Source: an uncultured Eubacteriales bacterium (GTDB taxonomy: Bacteria; Bacillota; Clostridia; Oscillospirales; Acutalibacteraceae). From it: DNA of 64,000 bases. The translations under genes and the position numbers were made by a program. Positions 23,504 to 32,410 of this stretch are shown here, in pieces. The notes under the pieces are model-generated. The model did not search any database. It was not told the DNA's origin and saw only the letters and a program-made list of their open reading frames with translations. The stretch covers positions 47,973 through 111,972 of the forward strand of contig CAKSFK010000003.1 in assembly GCA_934454655.1 (NCBI GenBank). The letters are read 5' to 3'. The first letter of the stretch is position 1, and every line of letters begins with the position of its first letter.

Positions 23504-24121
23504 TTACTTCGATTTTAACCGCCGTTTGAAATCTTCATAAATTTCCACCGCTTTAAACTTCATAATATATTTTTGCGGGTGCTCGGCAATAAGGGCGCTT
23601 TCCTCGGAAGCACTGTCGGAAAGTCTCGCGTCAGGCGAGGCGGCGGGTACACATACCGCGGGAAAAACAACACACCACCAGTTCTTGCCCTCGGCTTTAC
23701 CGAGCCTTATTATAAGCGAACGGTAATTGCCGGCAGGGAGCGTAAAGCTTTCGTATTCCCTGGTTTCAAAGAAATCCGTTCCAAGCTCTGCCGACGCGCC
23801 GTAATCAAATCCGTTTTCGCAAAGAACGCTCTTTGCAATTTCCTCAAAGTCATTAAGCCTCTCCTTCACAGCGCCTTCAGCCTCACTGAGGTTTGTTTTG
23901 TTCCCAAAAACCGCGGATGTTTCTTCAAGTATTCTGTCCCTCACCTTAATTTTCACGGCTTGGTCGGCGTCACTGTTGGAATTGGCGATTATATGTAACC
24001 GCAAAACATTATGCCTTAAATCGTCGCAAGCCGCGTCAAAACGCGCGGTTGAAAGAAGAACGGCGCACAATAATCCGAAAAGTACGGATAACTCAACCGC
24101 ATGTCTTGAAAAATACTTCAT
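23504..24121 (-). CDS. spoIIR: Stage II sporulation protein R
   Basis: 205 residues. SpoIIR is made in the forespore, secreted across the septum, and triggers SpoIIGA to process pro-sigma-E in the mother cell. The protein has an N-terminal membrane/signal segment (ELSVLFGLLCAVLLSTA), then RHNVLRLHIIANSNSDADQA and KIKVRDRIL, the family's most conserved block, followed by NWWCVVFPAVCVP. It appears monocistronic. It is direct evidence that the organism is an endospore former. Confidence 0.96.
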   Translation of the reverse strand: MKYFSRHAVELSVLFGLLCAVLLSTARFDAACDDLRHNVLRLHIIANSNSDADQAVKIKVRDRILEETSAVFGNKTNLSEAEGAVKERLNDFEEIAKSVLCENGFDYGASAELGTDFFETREYESFTLPAGNYRSLIIRLGKAEGKNWWCVVFPAVCVPAASPDARLSDSASEESALIAEHPQKYIMKFKAVEIYEDFKRRLKSK

Positions 24122-24198
24122 AAAAATTTGCTCCCTTTTTCAGGCTGATTTTAAATGTTTTTTGCCTTCAAAGGGATTATCGACGTAAGCGGCGTATT

Positions 24199-25050
24199 TT
24201 ATTCAAAGAATATCGATTTATTTTGCGGCAGACACAAATAACATTCGGTACCCAGCGCCTTTAGTTTTGTCAGAGCAACTTTTGCGGCACTGACGCTTTT
24301 ATAAATTGCAAACCACGAAGGTCCGCTGCCCGAAAGCGAAACGCGGTCCGCATCGGAGTCGGCAAGGCACTTCCTGACACCGCTGTTTCCCCAAAGGCAT
24401 GAAAACGAGTTATCAAGCGAGCATAAAAGGGCATCGATGTTTCCGCTGTTCAGTGCCGAAACGGTGCTTTCAATATTCGGTCTTAAATAATTGCCCACAG
24501 CATCAAGCCGTCTGAACATTTCGGCGGTCGAACCTTTTTTGTCGTCCTTTGCGATAATTACCGCATAACTGTAAATTCCGTTAAGAGGCGTAAGCTTTTC
24601 CCCTATTCCGCGGGCGCGTGCCGTGCCGCCGTTTATTAAAAAAGGAACATCTGCACCGAGTCCTGCCGCGATTTCAACAAGCTTTTCATACGGCATATCC
24701 GCACCGTAAAGACTGTTCAAGCCGCACAGCACTGCGGCTGCGTCGGCACTTCCGCCGCCGAGCCCTGCCGCCGCGGGAATATTCTTATCAATTGTAACTT
24801 TAGCTCCGCCATCTATTCCGCCCGCGGCAAAAAAAACACGTGCGGCACGAGCGGCAATATTTTCCTCGGCGCCTATACCCTCACAGATAACATTTATACT
24901 ACGGGATTTCTCAATAATTATTTCATCACAAAGGTCAACGCTTTGCATAACCGTGTCCATTTCGTGGTATCCGTCGGGTCTTAGTCCCATAACCGAAAGT
25001 GAAAGATTTATTTTCGCGCAGGCTTTAAGCCTTACCGAACCGTGGTTCAT
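24199..25050 (-). CDS. ispE: 4-diphosphocytidyl-2-C-methyl-D-erythritol kinase
   Basis: GHMP-family kinase of the non-mevalonate (MEP) isoprenoid pathway, 283 residues. Signatures: CAKINLSLSVMGLRPDGYHE at the N-terminus, the ATP-binding glycine motif PAAAGLGGGSADAAAVLCGL, GADVPFLINGGTARARGIGE and SLSGSGPSWFAIY near the C-terminus. Its start overlaps the VanZ-like gene by 4 bp. spoIIR lies about 80 bp downstream, an arrangement seen in other Firmicutes. Confidence 0.96.
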   Translation of the reverse strand: MNHGSVRLKACAKINLSLSVMGLRPDGYHEMDTVMQSVDLCDEIIIEKSRSINVICEGIGAEENIAARAARVFFAAGGIDGGAKVTIDKNIPAAAGLGGGSADAAAVLCGLNSLYGADMPYEKLVEIAAGLGADVPFLINGGTARARGIGEKLTPLNGIYSYAVIIAKDDKKGSTAEMFRRLDAVGNYLRPNIESTVSALNSGNIDALLCSLDNSFSCLWGNSGVRKCLADSDADRVSLSGSGPSWFAIYKSVSAAKVALTKLKALGTECYLCLPQNKSIFFE

Positions 25051-25769
25051 TGCAAATCTACACCTCCGAATGTAAAATTATTTATAAACCCTCTTACCTT
25101 TGCAATTCTTAAAAAAAAGAAAACAGCAAGTTGACCGGCAACATTAAGAATAACATCATCAATATCACACGAGCCGGTTAAAAACAGCAGCTGAAGCACC
25201 TCGATTAAAATCGGCGACATAAAAACGGCAATTATAACCCTGTACCGCTTTTTAAAAAACGCGAACAGCCCCGAAAAAAAGAAAGGCAGGGGCATAAACG
25301 CAATCAGATTTCCTATAAGGTTTTCGACAACTGCTGAAATAGGCAAGGTGCCGCTTTTACCCGCGCTTAAAAAAAGTCCCACCGTGGCAAAGGGAACAAA
25401 ATTGGTTTTTGCTTCAATATAATCCGCAAACGCTTCTCTGCTCCAGCTGTAAACATTAAATATGTTACGCCCCATCCCGTCGTCAATAAGGGTGAAATCT
25501 ATAAGCGCCGCAACGTAAAAAACAAAAATACAGCAAATTACAAAGTGCATTATTTTTCTTTTATAATCGGCGTTGTTTTTTTCGGCAGCAAGAAAACGCG
25601 CGGCAAAAAAACCGCTTACAACCGCGGCAACACCCGTTATAATTTTAAGCTTGTGGTTCAGGTTTGTAATTCCAAGTGAATTGCCCGCAACGCAGAAAAG
25701 GCACAGTGCGGACAAAGCAAAAAGAACCGAACGTATAATTTTAACCGAACGGCGCACCAGTTGATTCAC
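25047..25769 (-). CDS. VanZ-like membrane protein
   Basis: 240 residues with about six hydrophobic segments. The first pair spans roughly residues 12-60; the VanZ-like region covers about 75-230, with segments such as VICCIFVFYVAALIDFTL, GNLIAFMPLPFFFSGLF and EVLQLLFLTGSCDIDDVILN, where the acidic SCDIDDVILN motif is typical. VanZ was named for low-level teicoplanin resistance, but most homologues have no known role; no van genes are nearby. It overlaps ispE by 4 bp. Confidence 0.82.
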   Translation of the reverse strand: MNQLVRRSVKIIRSVLFALSALCLFCVAGNSLGITNLNHKLKIITGVAAVVSGFFAARFLAAEKNNADYKRKIMHFVICCIFVFYVAALIDFTLIDDGMGRNIFNVYSWSREAFADYIEAKTNFVPFATVGLFLSAGKSGTLPISAVVENLIGNLIAFMPLPFFFSGLFAFFKKRYRVIIAVFMSPILIEVLQLLFLTGSCDIDDVILNVAGQLAVFFFLRIAKVRGFINNFTFGGVDLQ

Positions 25770-25781
25770 TCCTTTTAAAGA

Positions 25782-26771
25782 TCAATTATTAAGATTTCTA
25801 TGGTGGTAACCGTAAGACTCAGAACTCAGCGGCTCAAACGAATATCCCATCTTCATAAGTCCCTCAATTATCTCGGGCAACGCTTTAACCGTTGTTGTTT
25901 TATCGGCGGAATCGTGCATTAAAACACAAGCCGAATTTTTGTCCGCCGCGCCGTTTAAAACATTGTTTCTTATGAATGTATAACTCGGAGCGGCGCTTTG
26001 CGCGTCGCCCGAGCTTACATTCCAGTCAAAATAAGAATAACCTTTTTCACCGACCATACTTACAAGCTTTGTCATAATACCGCCGCAGTATTTACGGCTT
26101 ACTTGGTTACTGCTTCCACCCGGAAAACGCATAACGTTAGGTCTTTTGCCTATGGTCTGTTCAACGCGGTCGGCAAGGTGGTTTAAATCGTTAAAATATT
26201 CATTTATTCCCGAATATATCTTGGAATAATTATGCGTTGCACTGTGAAGTCCCACGGTATGCCCGGCATCGTTTATATTTTTTATATAATCAAACTTTTC
26301 ACTTTCAATAACAAAAAACGTCGCTTTAATGCCGTATTTCCGCAATATTTCAAGAATTTCAAGGGTGTTGTCCGACGGTCCGTCGTCAAACGTCAGATAA
26401 CAGACGTGCCTTCCGTCGGGCTGACGCGCCTGCACCGACAGCTGTTTTTCAGCCTCGGTTTGTCTTTTTTTCTTAAGAGTTTCAATTTCGCTGTTAAGCC
26501 GCGAATTTTCCTCCTCAAGTCGTTTTCTTTCGTTTTCGGCATCGCCGAGTCTTGAAGCGGTATCACTGTTAGCTTTTTCTTCCGCCGCAATTTCCGATTC
26601 AAGCTCAGAAATACGGCTTTCATTCTCCGCTATTCTTTCCCTGCCGGATACGATCTCTCTGTTTTTACCTAGGATAACCGTAACGGAATATACAAGCGCA
26701 GTCGAAAGCGCAACGCACAGTACAGCCGCCGCAATCAATAAAGCGGCATTCTTATTTATCCTAATTTTCAT
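25782..26771 (-). CDS. Membrane-anchored polysaccharide deacetylase
   Basis: 329 residues. A short cytoplasmic start is followed by a signal-anchor (ALLIAAAVLCVALSTALVYS), a charged coiled coil (about residues 35-105), and a NodB-type carbohydrate esterase 4 domain. Motifs: YLTFDDGPSDNT (catalytic Asp and metal Asp), GLHSATHNYSKI (two metal histidines) and MRFPGGSSN (Arg motif). It probably deacetylates peptidoglycan or another envelope glycan outside the membrane. The ATG at 26771 follows GGGGAGAA; an in-frame ATG 8 codons upstream has no ribosome binding site. Confidence 0.9.
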   Translation of the reverse strand: MKIRINKNAALLIAAAVLCVALSTALVYSVTVILGKNREIVSGRERIAENESRISELESEIAAEEKANSDTASRLGDAENERKRLEEENSRLNSEIETLKKKRQTEAEKQLSVQARQPDGRHVCYLTFDDGPSDNTLEILEILRKYGIKATFFVIESEKFDYIKNINDAGHTVGLHSATHNYSKIYSGINEYFNDLNHLADRVEQTIGKRPNVMRFPGGSSNQVSRKYCGGIMTKLVSMVGEKGYSYFDWNVSSGDAQSAAPSYTFIRNNVLNGAADKNSACVLMHDSADKTTTVKALPEIIEGLMKMGYSFEPLSSESYGYHHRNLNN

Positions 26772-26856
26772 TCGTATTTCTCCCCTGTTTTCCACTGATA
26801 TTTATTTTACCATACAATACCCAAAAAAGAAACAGAAAATTTATTTAATAATAAAG

Positions 26857-26885
26857 TTGCGTTATTTTAAACTCAATGTTATAAT
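26857..26885 (+). promoter_or_regulatory. Promoter of the degV-family gene
   Basis: TTGCGT (26857-26862) and TATAAT (26880-26885), 17 bp apart. Confidence 0.65.
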
Positions 26886-26929
26886 ATATGTACTTTAATG
26901 CTGAAAAATTTTAATACGGAGGAATTATT

Positions 26930-27787
26930 TTGGCTTCCAACATTGTTATCACAAGCGACAGCACAACGGACTTAAGCCCCGAGTTGCGAGAAAGGTATAA
27001 TATAGATATTTTGCCGCTCGGCGTAACTTTGGGCGATAAGGTCTATACGGACGGTGTGGATATTACGCCTGACGATATTTACGCTCACCACGAAAAAACC
27101 GGAGAACTGCCGAAAACAACGGCTACAAATGTTGGCAACTGTCTTGACTTTTTCAAAAAACATACCGAAGGCGGCAAAACGGTTATTCATTTTACTATAA
27201 GCTCAGATATGTCATCGACATACAACAACTCCTGCATAGCCGCGGGTGAGCTTGAAAATGTTTACGTTATTGACACGAAAAACCTCTCCACAGGCGGCGG
27301 GCTTCTGGTTGTTGCGGCGGCGGAAATGTTAAAAAGCGGCGAAAGCGCGGAGGCTATTGTTAAAAAAATAAACGAGCTTGTTCCCTGCGTTGACGCGTCA
27401 TTTGTTATTGACAGCCTTGAATACCTTTACAAGGGCGGACGATGCTCCGCGCTTGCAATGCTCGGCGCAAATCTACTGAAATTAAAGCCGTGCATTCAGG
27501 TTAAGAACGGCAAAATGGACGTTTGCAAAAAATACCGCGGAAAATACGGCGAAGTATTAAAGCAGTACATAACCGAACGCATTAAAGAACATTCGGATAT
27601 TTACCTTGACCGCGTTTTCATAACCCACGCAGGGTGCGACCCTGAACTTGTCAGGGAAACGGAAGAATTGACTCGCAGCCTAGCGCCCTTTAAAGAGGTT
27701 TTTGTAACCAGAGCCGGCTGCACTGTTTCCTCACACTGCGGAGCAAACACCCTCGGTATACTGTTTATACGTAAGTCACCCATTTAA
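26930..27787 (+). CDS. DegV-family fatty-acid-binding protein
   Basis: 285 residues. DegV/FakB proteins bind fatty acids and present them to FakA kinase. The start is TTG at 26930 with GGAGG 7 bases before it. Family marks: ITSDSTTDLSPELRERYNID and ILPLGVTLGDKVYTDGVD near the N-terminus, the SSDMSSTYNN lipid-site region, IDTKNLSTGGGLLV, and the C-terminal GCTVSSHCGANTLGILF. No fakA neighbour is present, so the physiological partner is unknown. Confidence 0.92.
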   Translation: MASNIVITSDSTTDLSPELRERYNIDILPLGVTLGDKVYTDGVDITPDDIYAHHEKTGELPKTTATNVGNCLDFFKKHTEGGKTVIHFTISSDMSSTYNNSCIAAGELENVYVIDTKNLSTGGGLLVVAAAEMLKSGESAEAIVKKINELVPCVDASFVIDSLEYLYKGGRCSALAMLGANLLKLKPCIQVKNGKMDVCKKYRGKYGEVLKQYITERIKEHSDIYLDRVFITHAGCDPELVRETEELTRSLAPFKEVFVTRAGCTVSSHCGANTLGILFIRKSPI

Positions 27788-27807
27788 TAAAACCGCATAG
27801 TATGTAG

Positions 27808-27880
27808 CAGGGGTTGAAATGGGAGTCCCGAATATCGGCGGTGAAAGTCTTGAAGCCTTTAAATAACCGATAAACCCCTT
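27808..27880 (+). ncRNA. Compact three-helix structured element after degV
   Basis: Pairings on the plus strand: AGGGGTT/AACCCCT closes the element (27809-27815 with 27873-27879), a GGG/CCC hairpin lies at 27820-27828, and ATCGG/CCGAT (27834-27838 with 27867-27871) encloses a purine-rich loop, giving a possible three-way junction followed 12 bases later by a terminator. It resembles a small riboswitch or RNA in form, but I do not recognise a class, and a separate promoter lies downstream of the terminator. Confidence 0.4.
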
Positions 27881-27891
27881 GATATATAAAA

Positions 27892-27924
27892 CCTCCGAAG
27901 AGTTCTTCTTCGGAGGCGTTTTTT
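27892..27924 (+). terminator. Terminator after degV and the structured element
   Basis: 11-bp CCTCCGAAGAA-type stem around a small loop followed by CGTTTTTT. Confidence 0.9.
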
Positions 27925-27930
27925 GATTTC

Positions 27931-27959
27931 TTGACAAAAATTTGATGTTTAGGTATATT
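27931..27959 (+). promoter_or_regulatory. Promoter of the NSS transporter gene
   Basis: TTGACA (27931-27936) and TATATT (27954-27959), exactly 17 bp apart, directly after the degV terminator. Confidence 0.8.
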
Positions 27960-27999
27960 CTTTTAAGCGGCTTAAAAAAAGATAATGGAGAATATTTGT

Positions 28000-29358
28000 A
28001 TGGAGAGAGAAAAATTTAAATCGCGGCTTGGTTTTTTACTTGTCAGCGCAGGCTGCGCGATAGGAATAGGTAACGTATGGAGATTTCCGTTTGTTGTGGG
28101 ACAAAACGGCGGCGGTATTTTTGTTATTATTTACCTCATTATGCTGGTAATTATGGGACTGCCTGTTTTAACAATGGAACTGGCTGTCGGACGCGCCTCG
28201 AAAAAAAGCGCTGTGCCGGCATACAAAGCGCTTGAAAAACCGAACGCAAAATGGCATATTCACGGTTGGTTTGCAATTATCGGCTGTTACTTACTAATGA
28301 TGTACTACACAAATGTTTCAGGGTGGATGCTTAATTACTTTTTTAAGTTTGCGACCGGAACATTTACCCACGGCATGAGCGCTGACGCAAGCGCAGCGGT
28401 TTTCACGGATATGCTGGCAAATCCTGCCGAAATGGGGCTTTGGATGGCGCTTACCGTCATTCTGGGTATTTTAATTTGCAGTGCGGGTGTTCAAAAAGGA
28501 CTTGAAATGGTAAGCAAAATAATGATGGTGGCATTATTTATGCTTATACTTGTGCTGGCGGCACACAGCTTTACGCTTTCGGGTGCGAAGGAAGGGCTTA
28601 GCTTTTACCTAATCCCGAACGTTGAAAATGTTAAGTCGGTAGGTCTTGGCAGTGTTGTTGCCGCGGCTATGAACCAGTCCTTCTTTACGCTGAGCCTCGG
28701 TATAGCCGCAATGGAGATTTTCGGCAGTTATATGAGCCGTGAACACACGCTTTTCGGCGAGGGTGCGCGTATCTGCGCCCTTGATACTTTTGTTGCAATA
28801 TCGGCAGGTCTTATCATCTTCCCCGCCTGTTTCACCTACGGCGTTGAAGTCACCCAAGGTCCGAGCCTTATTTTTGTAACGCTACCCAATGTATTTGTCA
28901 ATATGCCCGGCGGCCGCATATGGGGAAGCCTGTTCTTCCTATTTATGACATTCGCATCGTTTTCAACCGTTATAGCGGTATTTGAAAATATAATGTCGTC
29001 CTGTATGGATAATTTTAAGTGGAGTAGAAAAAAAGCGGCAATAATAAACGGCATAATAATTCTTGTCGCAAGCATACCCTGCGTGCTGGGATACAACATT
29101 TTAAGCGGGATTCACCCCATAGGCGGACGCGACATACTCGACAGTGAGGATTTTCTCGTAAGCAATATTCTTTTGCCGTTGGGTTCGCTTGTATATCTGC
29201 TGTTCTGCGTTACAAAATTCGGTTGGGGATTTGACAACTACTCCGCCGAAGCCAATATCGGCAAAGGCTTAAAGGTTAAGCCGTGGATGAAATGGTACTT
29301 TCTGCTTGTACTGCCCGTTATGATCATTGCAATTTTCGTGATCGGTCTTATCGGCTGA
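28000..29358 (+). CDS. NSS-family sodium-dependent symporter
   Basis: 452-residue neurotransmitter:sodium symporter family protein, predicted to import an amino acid or related compound with Na+. The first helix carries the family signature (SAGCAIGIGNVWRFPFVVGQ, then NGGGIFVI), with the unwound Na+/substrate site. About eleven hydrophobic segments follow, including MNQSFFTLSLGIAAMEIFGS and FMTFASFSTVIAVFENIMSS. ATG 28000 is preferred to 27985 because GGAG lies 9 bases upstream. The 3' end overlaps the convergent AraC-type gene by 11 bp. The substrate cannot be told from sequence. Confidence 0.92.
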   Translation: MEREKFKSRLGFLLVSAGCAIGIGNVWRFPFVVGQNGGGIFVIIYLIMLVIMGLPVLTMELAVGRASKKSAVPAYKALEKPNAKWHIHGWFAIIGCYLLMMYYTNVSGWMLNYFFKFATGTFTHGMSADASAAVFTDMLANPAEMGLWMALTVILGILICSAGVQKGLEMVSKIMMVALFMLILVLAAHSFTLSGAKEGLSFYLIPNVENVKSVGLGSVVAAAMNQSFFTLSLGIAAMEIFGSYMSREHTLFGEGARICALDTFVAISAGLIIFPACFTYGVEVTQGPSLIFVTLPNVFVNMPGGRIWGSLFFLFMTFASFSTVIAVFENIMSSCMDNFKWSRKKAAIINGIIILVASIPCVLGYNILSGIHPIGGRDILDSEDFLVSNILLPLGSLVYLLFCVTKFGWGFDNYSAEANIGKGLKVKPWMKWYFLLVLPVMIIAIFVIGLIG

Positions 29359-30190
29359 TGTGACGGGACTTTTCGCGGTATTCCGACGGCGTAACGCCGT
29401 ATTCACTGAAAAACTTTCTGTTAAAATACGAAACACTTTCATACCCTGCCGAAAGCGAAATATCAATTATTTTAAGGCTGCTGTTTTTAAGTAAATAAGC
29501 AGCCTCTTTTAATCTGGCTTTGTTTCTGTATTCGGAAAAGCTGAGCCCCGTGTATCTTTTAAAAATTCTGCCGAGGTACTTTTCGTTAAAGCCGTATTTC
29601 CGCGCGACCGATTTAAGCGTTTGAGCCGAAAAAAGATTTTGGGCATATTCGGCAAGCTTTTTAACAATTTCGGGCATAGCGGCAGTCTGCGGCAAATCGA
29701 CATCACGCAGTTTCTCGGATATAATTTCGGCTGCCGCCTCGGCAATTTTTTCAAGCTGACGCGGCTGCAAATTCCTCTCGGTATCATCGAGCAGAGAAAC
29801 CGCCTTACCGCAAGAAAGCGAATAGCGACCGCAGGCGGCGTTTATCCGTTTTTCCGACTCTTCCCTGTCAATACATACATTGCTGACATATACCGTGGCA
29901 GCCCACTCGCCGTTAATAAACACAGGTGATACAGCCTCAAAAAGTCCGTGAATACAGTGTGCGGAGTATGTACCGTGCCTCATTGCCTTATAATCGGCGC
30001 AGGAACGGCAGCGCATACACATTTTTAATCCCTCGGGGGAGGTTTTTATATAATCGCAAAGCGGATTTCCGTGTATTCTGTGTTTCAGGCTTACATTAAG
30101 CGCATACGCAACATCAAGCCTGCACCACACGTAAATGCGGTATTTGCGATCCTGTTCAAGCAATTCAATCCATTCGTTTACCGAAAGCAT
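29348..30190 (-). CDS. AraC-family regulator with PocR sensor domain
   Basis: About 280 residues. The N-terminal half is a PocR-type ligand-binding domain with a cysteine-rich stretch (NPLCDYIKTSPEGLKMCMRC, then CHIHG-like SAHCIHGLFE) and ends near residue 165. The C-terminal 100 residues are an AraC DNA-binding domain with two helix-turn-helices (LKSVARKYGFNEKYLGRIFK; IIDISLSAGYESVSYFNRKF). The start is uncertain: ATG 30190 is given, but TTG codons at 30196 and 30214 are in frame. It is divergent from the FAD oxidoreductase, which it plausibly controls. Confidence 0.85.
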   Translation of the reverse strand: MLSVNEWIELLEQDRKYRIYVWCRLDVAYALNVSLKHRIHGNPLCDYIKTSPEGLKMCMRCRSCADYKAMRHGTYSAHCIHGLFEAVSPVFINGEWAATVYVSNVCIDREESEKRINAACGRYSLSCGKAVSLLDDTERNLQPRQLEKIAEAAAEIISEKLRDVDLPQTAAMPEIVKKLAEYAQNLFSAQTLKSVARKYGFNEKYLGRIFKRYTGLSFSEYRNKARLKEAAYLLKNSSLKIIDISLSAGYESVSYFNRKFFSEYGVTPSEYREKSRHISR

Positions 30191-30310
30191 AAACAATATG
30201 TATCCTTTGTTCAATATTTTTAAACCTTTATAAGGGGCATACCTGTTGTTTTTATTGTATAATATTGCTTGAATAAAAGCAATACATTTTTTTCGGAGGC
30301 GGATTTCAAA

Positions 30311-31567
30311 ATGAAATATAACACAAATTACGACGTTATTGTGTGCGGCGGAGGCCCTTCGGGCTGCTGTGCCGCCGTTGCCGCGGCAAGAGCCGGAGTA
30401 AAGACCCTGCTTATTGAGGCAACAGGCGCTCCCGGCGGTATGGGAACTATGGGTATGGTTTCGGCATTTGCGCCGTTTACGGACGGGGAAAAACCGATAT
30501 ACCGTTCTTTACCCGTTGAGGTTCTGAACCGTTACAGGCAAAGGGTCGGAATACCCGAATATCAGTGGGACTGGGTTAAAATTTCGCCCGAAGATTTAAA
30601 AAGAGTATATGACTGTATGCTGGATGAAAGCGGCGTTGACATTATTTATCAGTCGATTGTGTGCGATGCCGAAACTAAAGACGGCAAAATAACCGACATT
30701 ATCGTTGCGGGAAAAAACGGACTTACAAAATACAGCTCAAAGGTGTATATCGACTGCACGGGTGACGGCGATCTGGCAACATACAGCGGGGTGCCTTATG
30801 AATACGGTGAGGACGGCGAGGTTCAGTCGGCAAGCCTGTGTTTTGCCGTAAGCAATATTCATACGGACAAAATTGACAGAAAAATAAACAGCAATTTCAA
30901 CGACGGAATATGGCCCGAGGTAATTGCCGACGGAAAATACCCGCTTGTGTGCCGCCATTTTATTCCGGCTGCGTTCGGCGACACAATTATTGTTAACGGC
31001 GGGCATTTATGCGATGTAGCGACCGACGACGCCGAAAAACTTAGCCGTGCGTATACACTCGGGCGCGAAACTGCGGAACAATACCACAGGGCGCTTAAGG
31101 AATATATGCCCGAGGCGTTCGGCGATTCGTACCTTGTAACAACGGCGCCGCTTATGGGTATTCGCGAAACGCGACGCATTAAGGGCAGATATACACTCAC
31201 ACTTGAGGATTATGCCGCGCGGAAAAGCTTTGACGATGAAATCGCAAGAAATTCATACTGGCTTGACTGCCACCCTTCGGGAAAAACCAATAATCATTCC
31301 GAAATAAGGAAATTTGACAACTACAAAAAGGGCGACAGTCATGGCATACCGTTCCGCTGCCTTTTGCCGATAAACATTGATAACCTTGTTGCGGCGGGAC
31401 GTTGTATTTCGGTTGAGAGAATAGTTCTCGCAAGCACACGGGTAATGCCTAACTGCCTTGCAACGGGCGAAGCCGCGGGAACAGCCGCCGCCCTTGCGGT
31501 TAAAAGGGGTTCCGACGTATGCCTGATATCGGGCGCCGAAGTAAGAAAAATAATCGAATCAAAATAA
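30311..31567 (+). CDS. FAD-dependent oxidoreductase
   Basis: 418 residues of the FAD_oxidored (PF12831-like) family. The dinucleotide-binding motif is VIVCGGGPSGCCAAVAAARA, followed by EATGAPGGMGTMGMVSAFAP. YIDCTGDGDLA and GRCISVERIVLASTRVMPNC, then ATGEAAGTAAALAV, are the other family blocks. The ATG at 30311 has GGAGGCG nearby, whereas an in-frame upstream start adds a non-conserved leader. The substrate is unknown; homologues occur in carbohydrate or organic acid breakdown clusters. TATAAT occurs at about 30257 without a good -35, consistent with activator control by the divergent AraC protein. Confidence 0.86.
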   Translation: MKYNTNYDVIVCGGGPSGCCAAVAAARAGVKTLLIEATGAPGGMGTMGMVSAFAPFTDGEKPIYRSLPVEVLNRYRQRVGIPEYQWDWVKISPEDLKRVYDCMLDESGVDIIYQSIVCDAETKDGKITDIIVAGKNGLTKYSSKVYIDCTGDGDLATYSGVPYEYGEDGEVQSASLCFAVSNIHTDKIDRKINSNFNDGIWPEVIADGKYPLVCRHFIPAAFGDTIIVNGGHLCDVATDDAEKLSRAYTLGRETAEQYHRALKEYMPEAFGDSYLVTTAPLMGIRETRRIKGRYTLTLEDYAARKSFDDEIARNSYWLDCHPSGKTNNHSEIRKFDNYKKGDSHGIPFRCLLPINIDNLVAAGRCISVERIVLASTRVMPNCLATGEAAGTAAALAVKRGSDVCLISGAEVRKIIESK

Positions 31568-31578
31568 CGCAAAACCGA

Positions 31579-31615
31579 ACCGCCGCAAGCTTTATTACAG
31601 CTTACGGCGGTTTTT
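31579..31615. terminator. Terminator between FAD oxidoreductase and the ABC operon
   Basis: AACCGCCG and its complement CGGCGGTT, with an inner AGC/GCT stem, followed by TTTTTT; it can serve both convergent units. Confidence 0.85.
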
Positions 31616-32410
31616 TCAGTTGAGCAACGCTCTGTCGTTAGCAAATTCCGAACCGCTCAACTTGCTGAATGCTTCCAGCAAATATTCAACTGTCAGTTTT
31701 TTCTTTTCCTCGCCCTGAACGTCCAGAATAATTTTTCCGTTGTTCATCATAATAAGGCGGTTGCCATAGGTAATGGCGTCTTTCATATTGTGAGTTATCA
31801 TCATTGCGGTAAGGTGTTCCTCCGCAATAAATTTATCGGAGAGTGAAAGCACTTTTGCGGCGGTTTTGGGATCAAGGGCGGCTGTATGCTCATCCAAAAG
31901 CAGAAGCTTCGGCTTTTTCATAACCGCCATTAAAAGCGTGAGCGCCTGGCGCTGTCCGCCCGAAAGCAGACCCACCTTGGCAGAAAGCCTGTTTTCAAGC
32001 CCGAGGTCAAGCTCGGACAGCATTTTTTTAAAAAGCGCTCGCTCGTTTTTGTTTATTGCCCAGGCAAGACCTCTGCGCTGTCCCCTGCGTGACGCCAGAG
32101 CCATATTTTCCTCAATCCACATATCGGCGGCAGTTCCCATCATAGGGTCTTGAAAAACCCTGCCCAAGTACTTTGCGCGCTTATACTCGGGCAGACGGGT
32201 TACATCGGTGCCGTCAATAATTATCGAGCCGCTGTCAACAGGGTAAACTCCGGCAATCATATTAAGCATTGTGGATTTGCCCGCGCCGTTACCGCCGATA
32301 ACGGTAACAAAATCGCCGTCGTTAAGCGTTAAATTAAGTCCGTTGAGGGCTTTTTTCTCATTAATTGTTCCGGGATTAAATGTTTTATGAACGTTTTTGA
32401 TTTCAAGCAT
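31616..32410 (-). CDS. ABC transporter ATP-binding protein
   Basis: 264-residue ATPase of a COG1101-type importer. Walker A is GGNGAGKSTML, the signature LSGGQRQALTLLMA, Walker B LLLLDEHTAALD, and the switch histidine in MMITHNMKDAI. It overlaps the permease gene by 8 bp and is the last gene of the substrate-binding protein-permease-ATPase operon. Confidence 0.93.
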   Translation of the reverse strand: MLEIKNVHKTFNPGTINEKKALNGLNLTLNDGDFVTVIGGNGAGKSTMLNMIAGVYPVDSGSIIIDGTDVTRLPEYKRAKYLGRVFQDPMMGTAADMWIEENMALASRRGQRRGLAWAINKNERALFKKMLSELDLGLENRLSAKVGLLSGGQRQALTLLMAVMKKPKLLLLDEHTAALDPKTAAKVLSLSDKFIAEEHLTAMMITHNMKDAITYGNRLIMMNNGKIILDVQGEEKKKLTVEYLLEAFSKLSGSEFANDRALLN

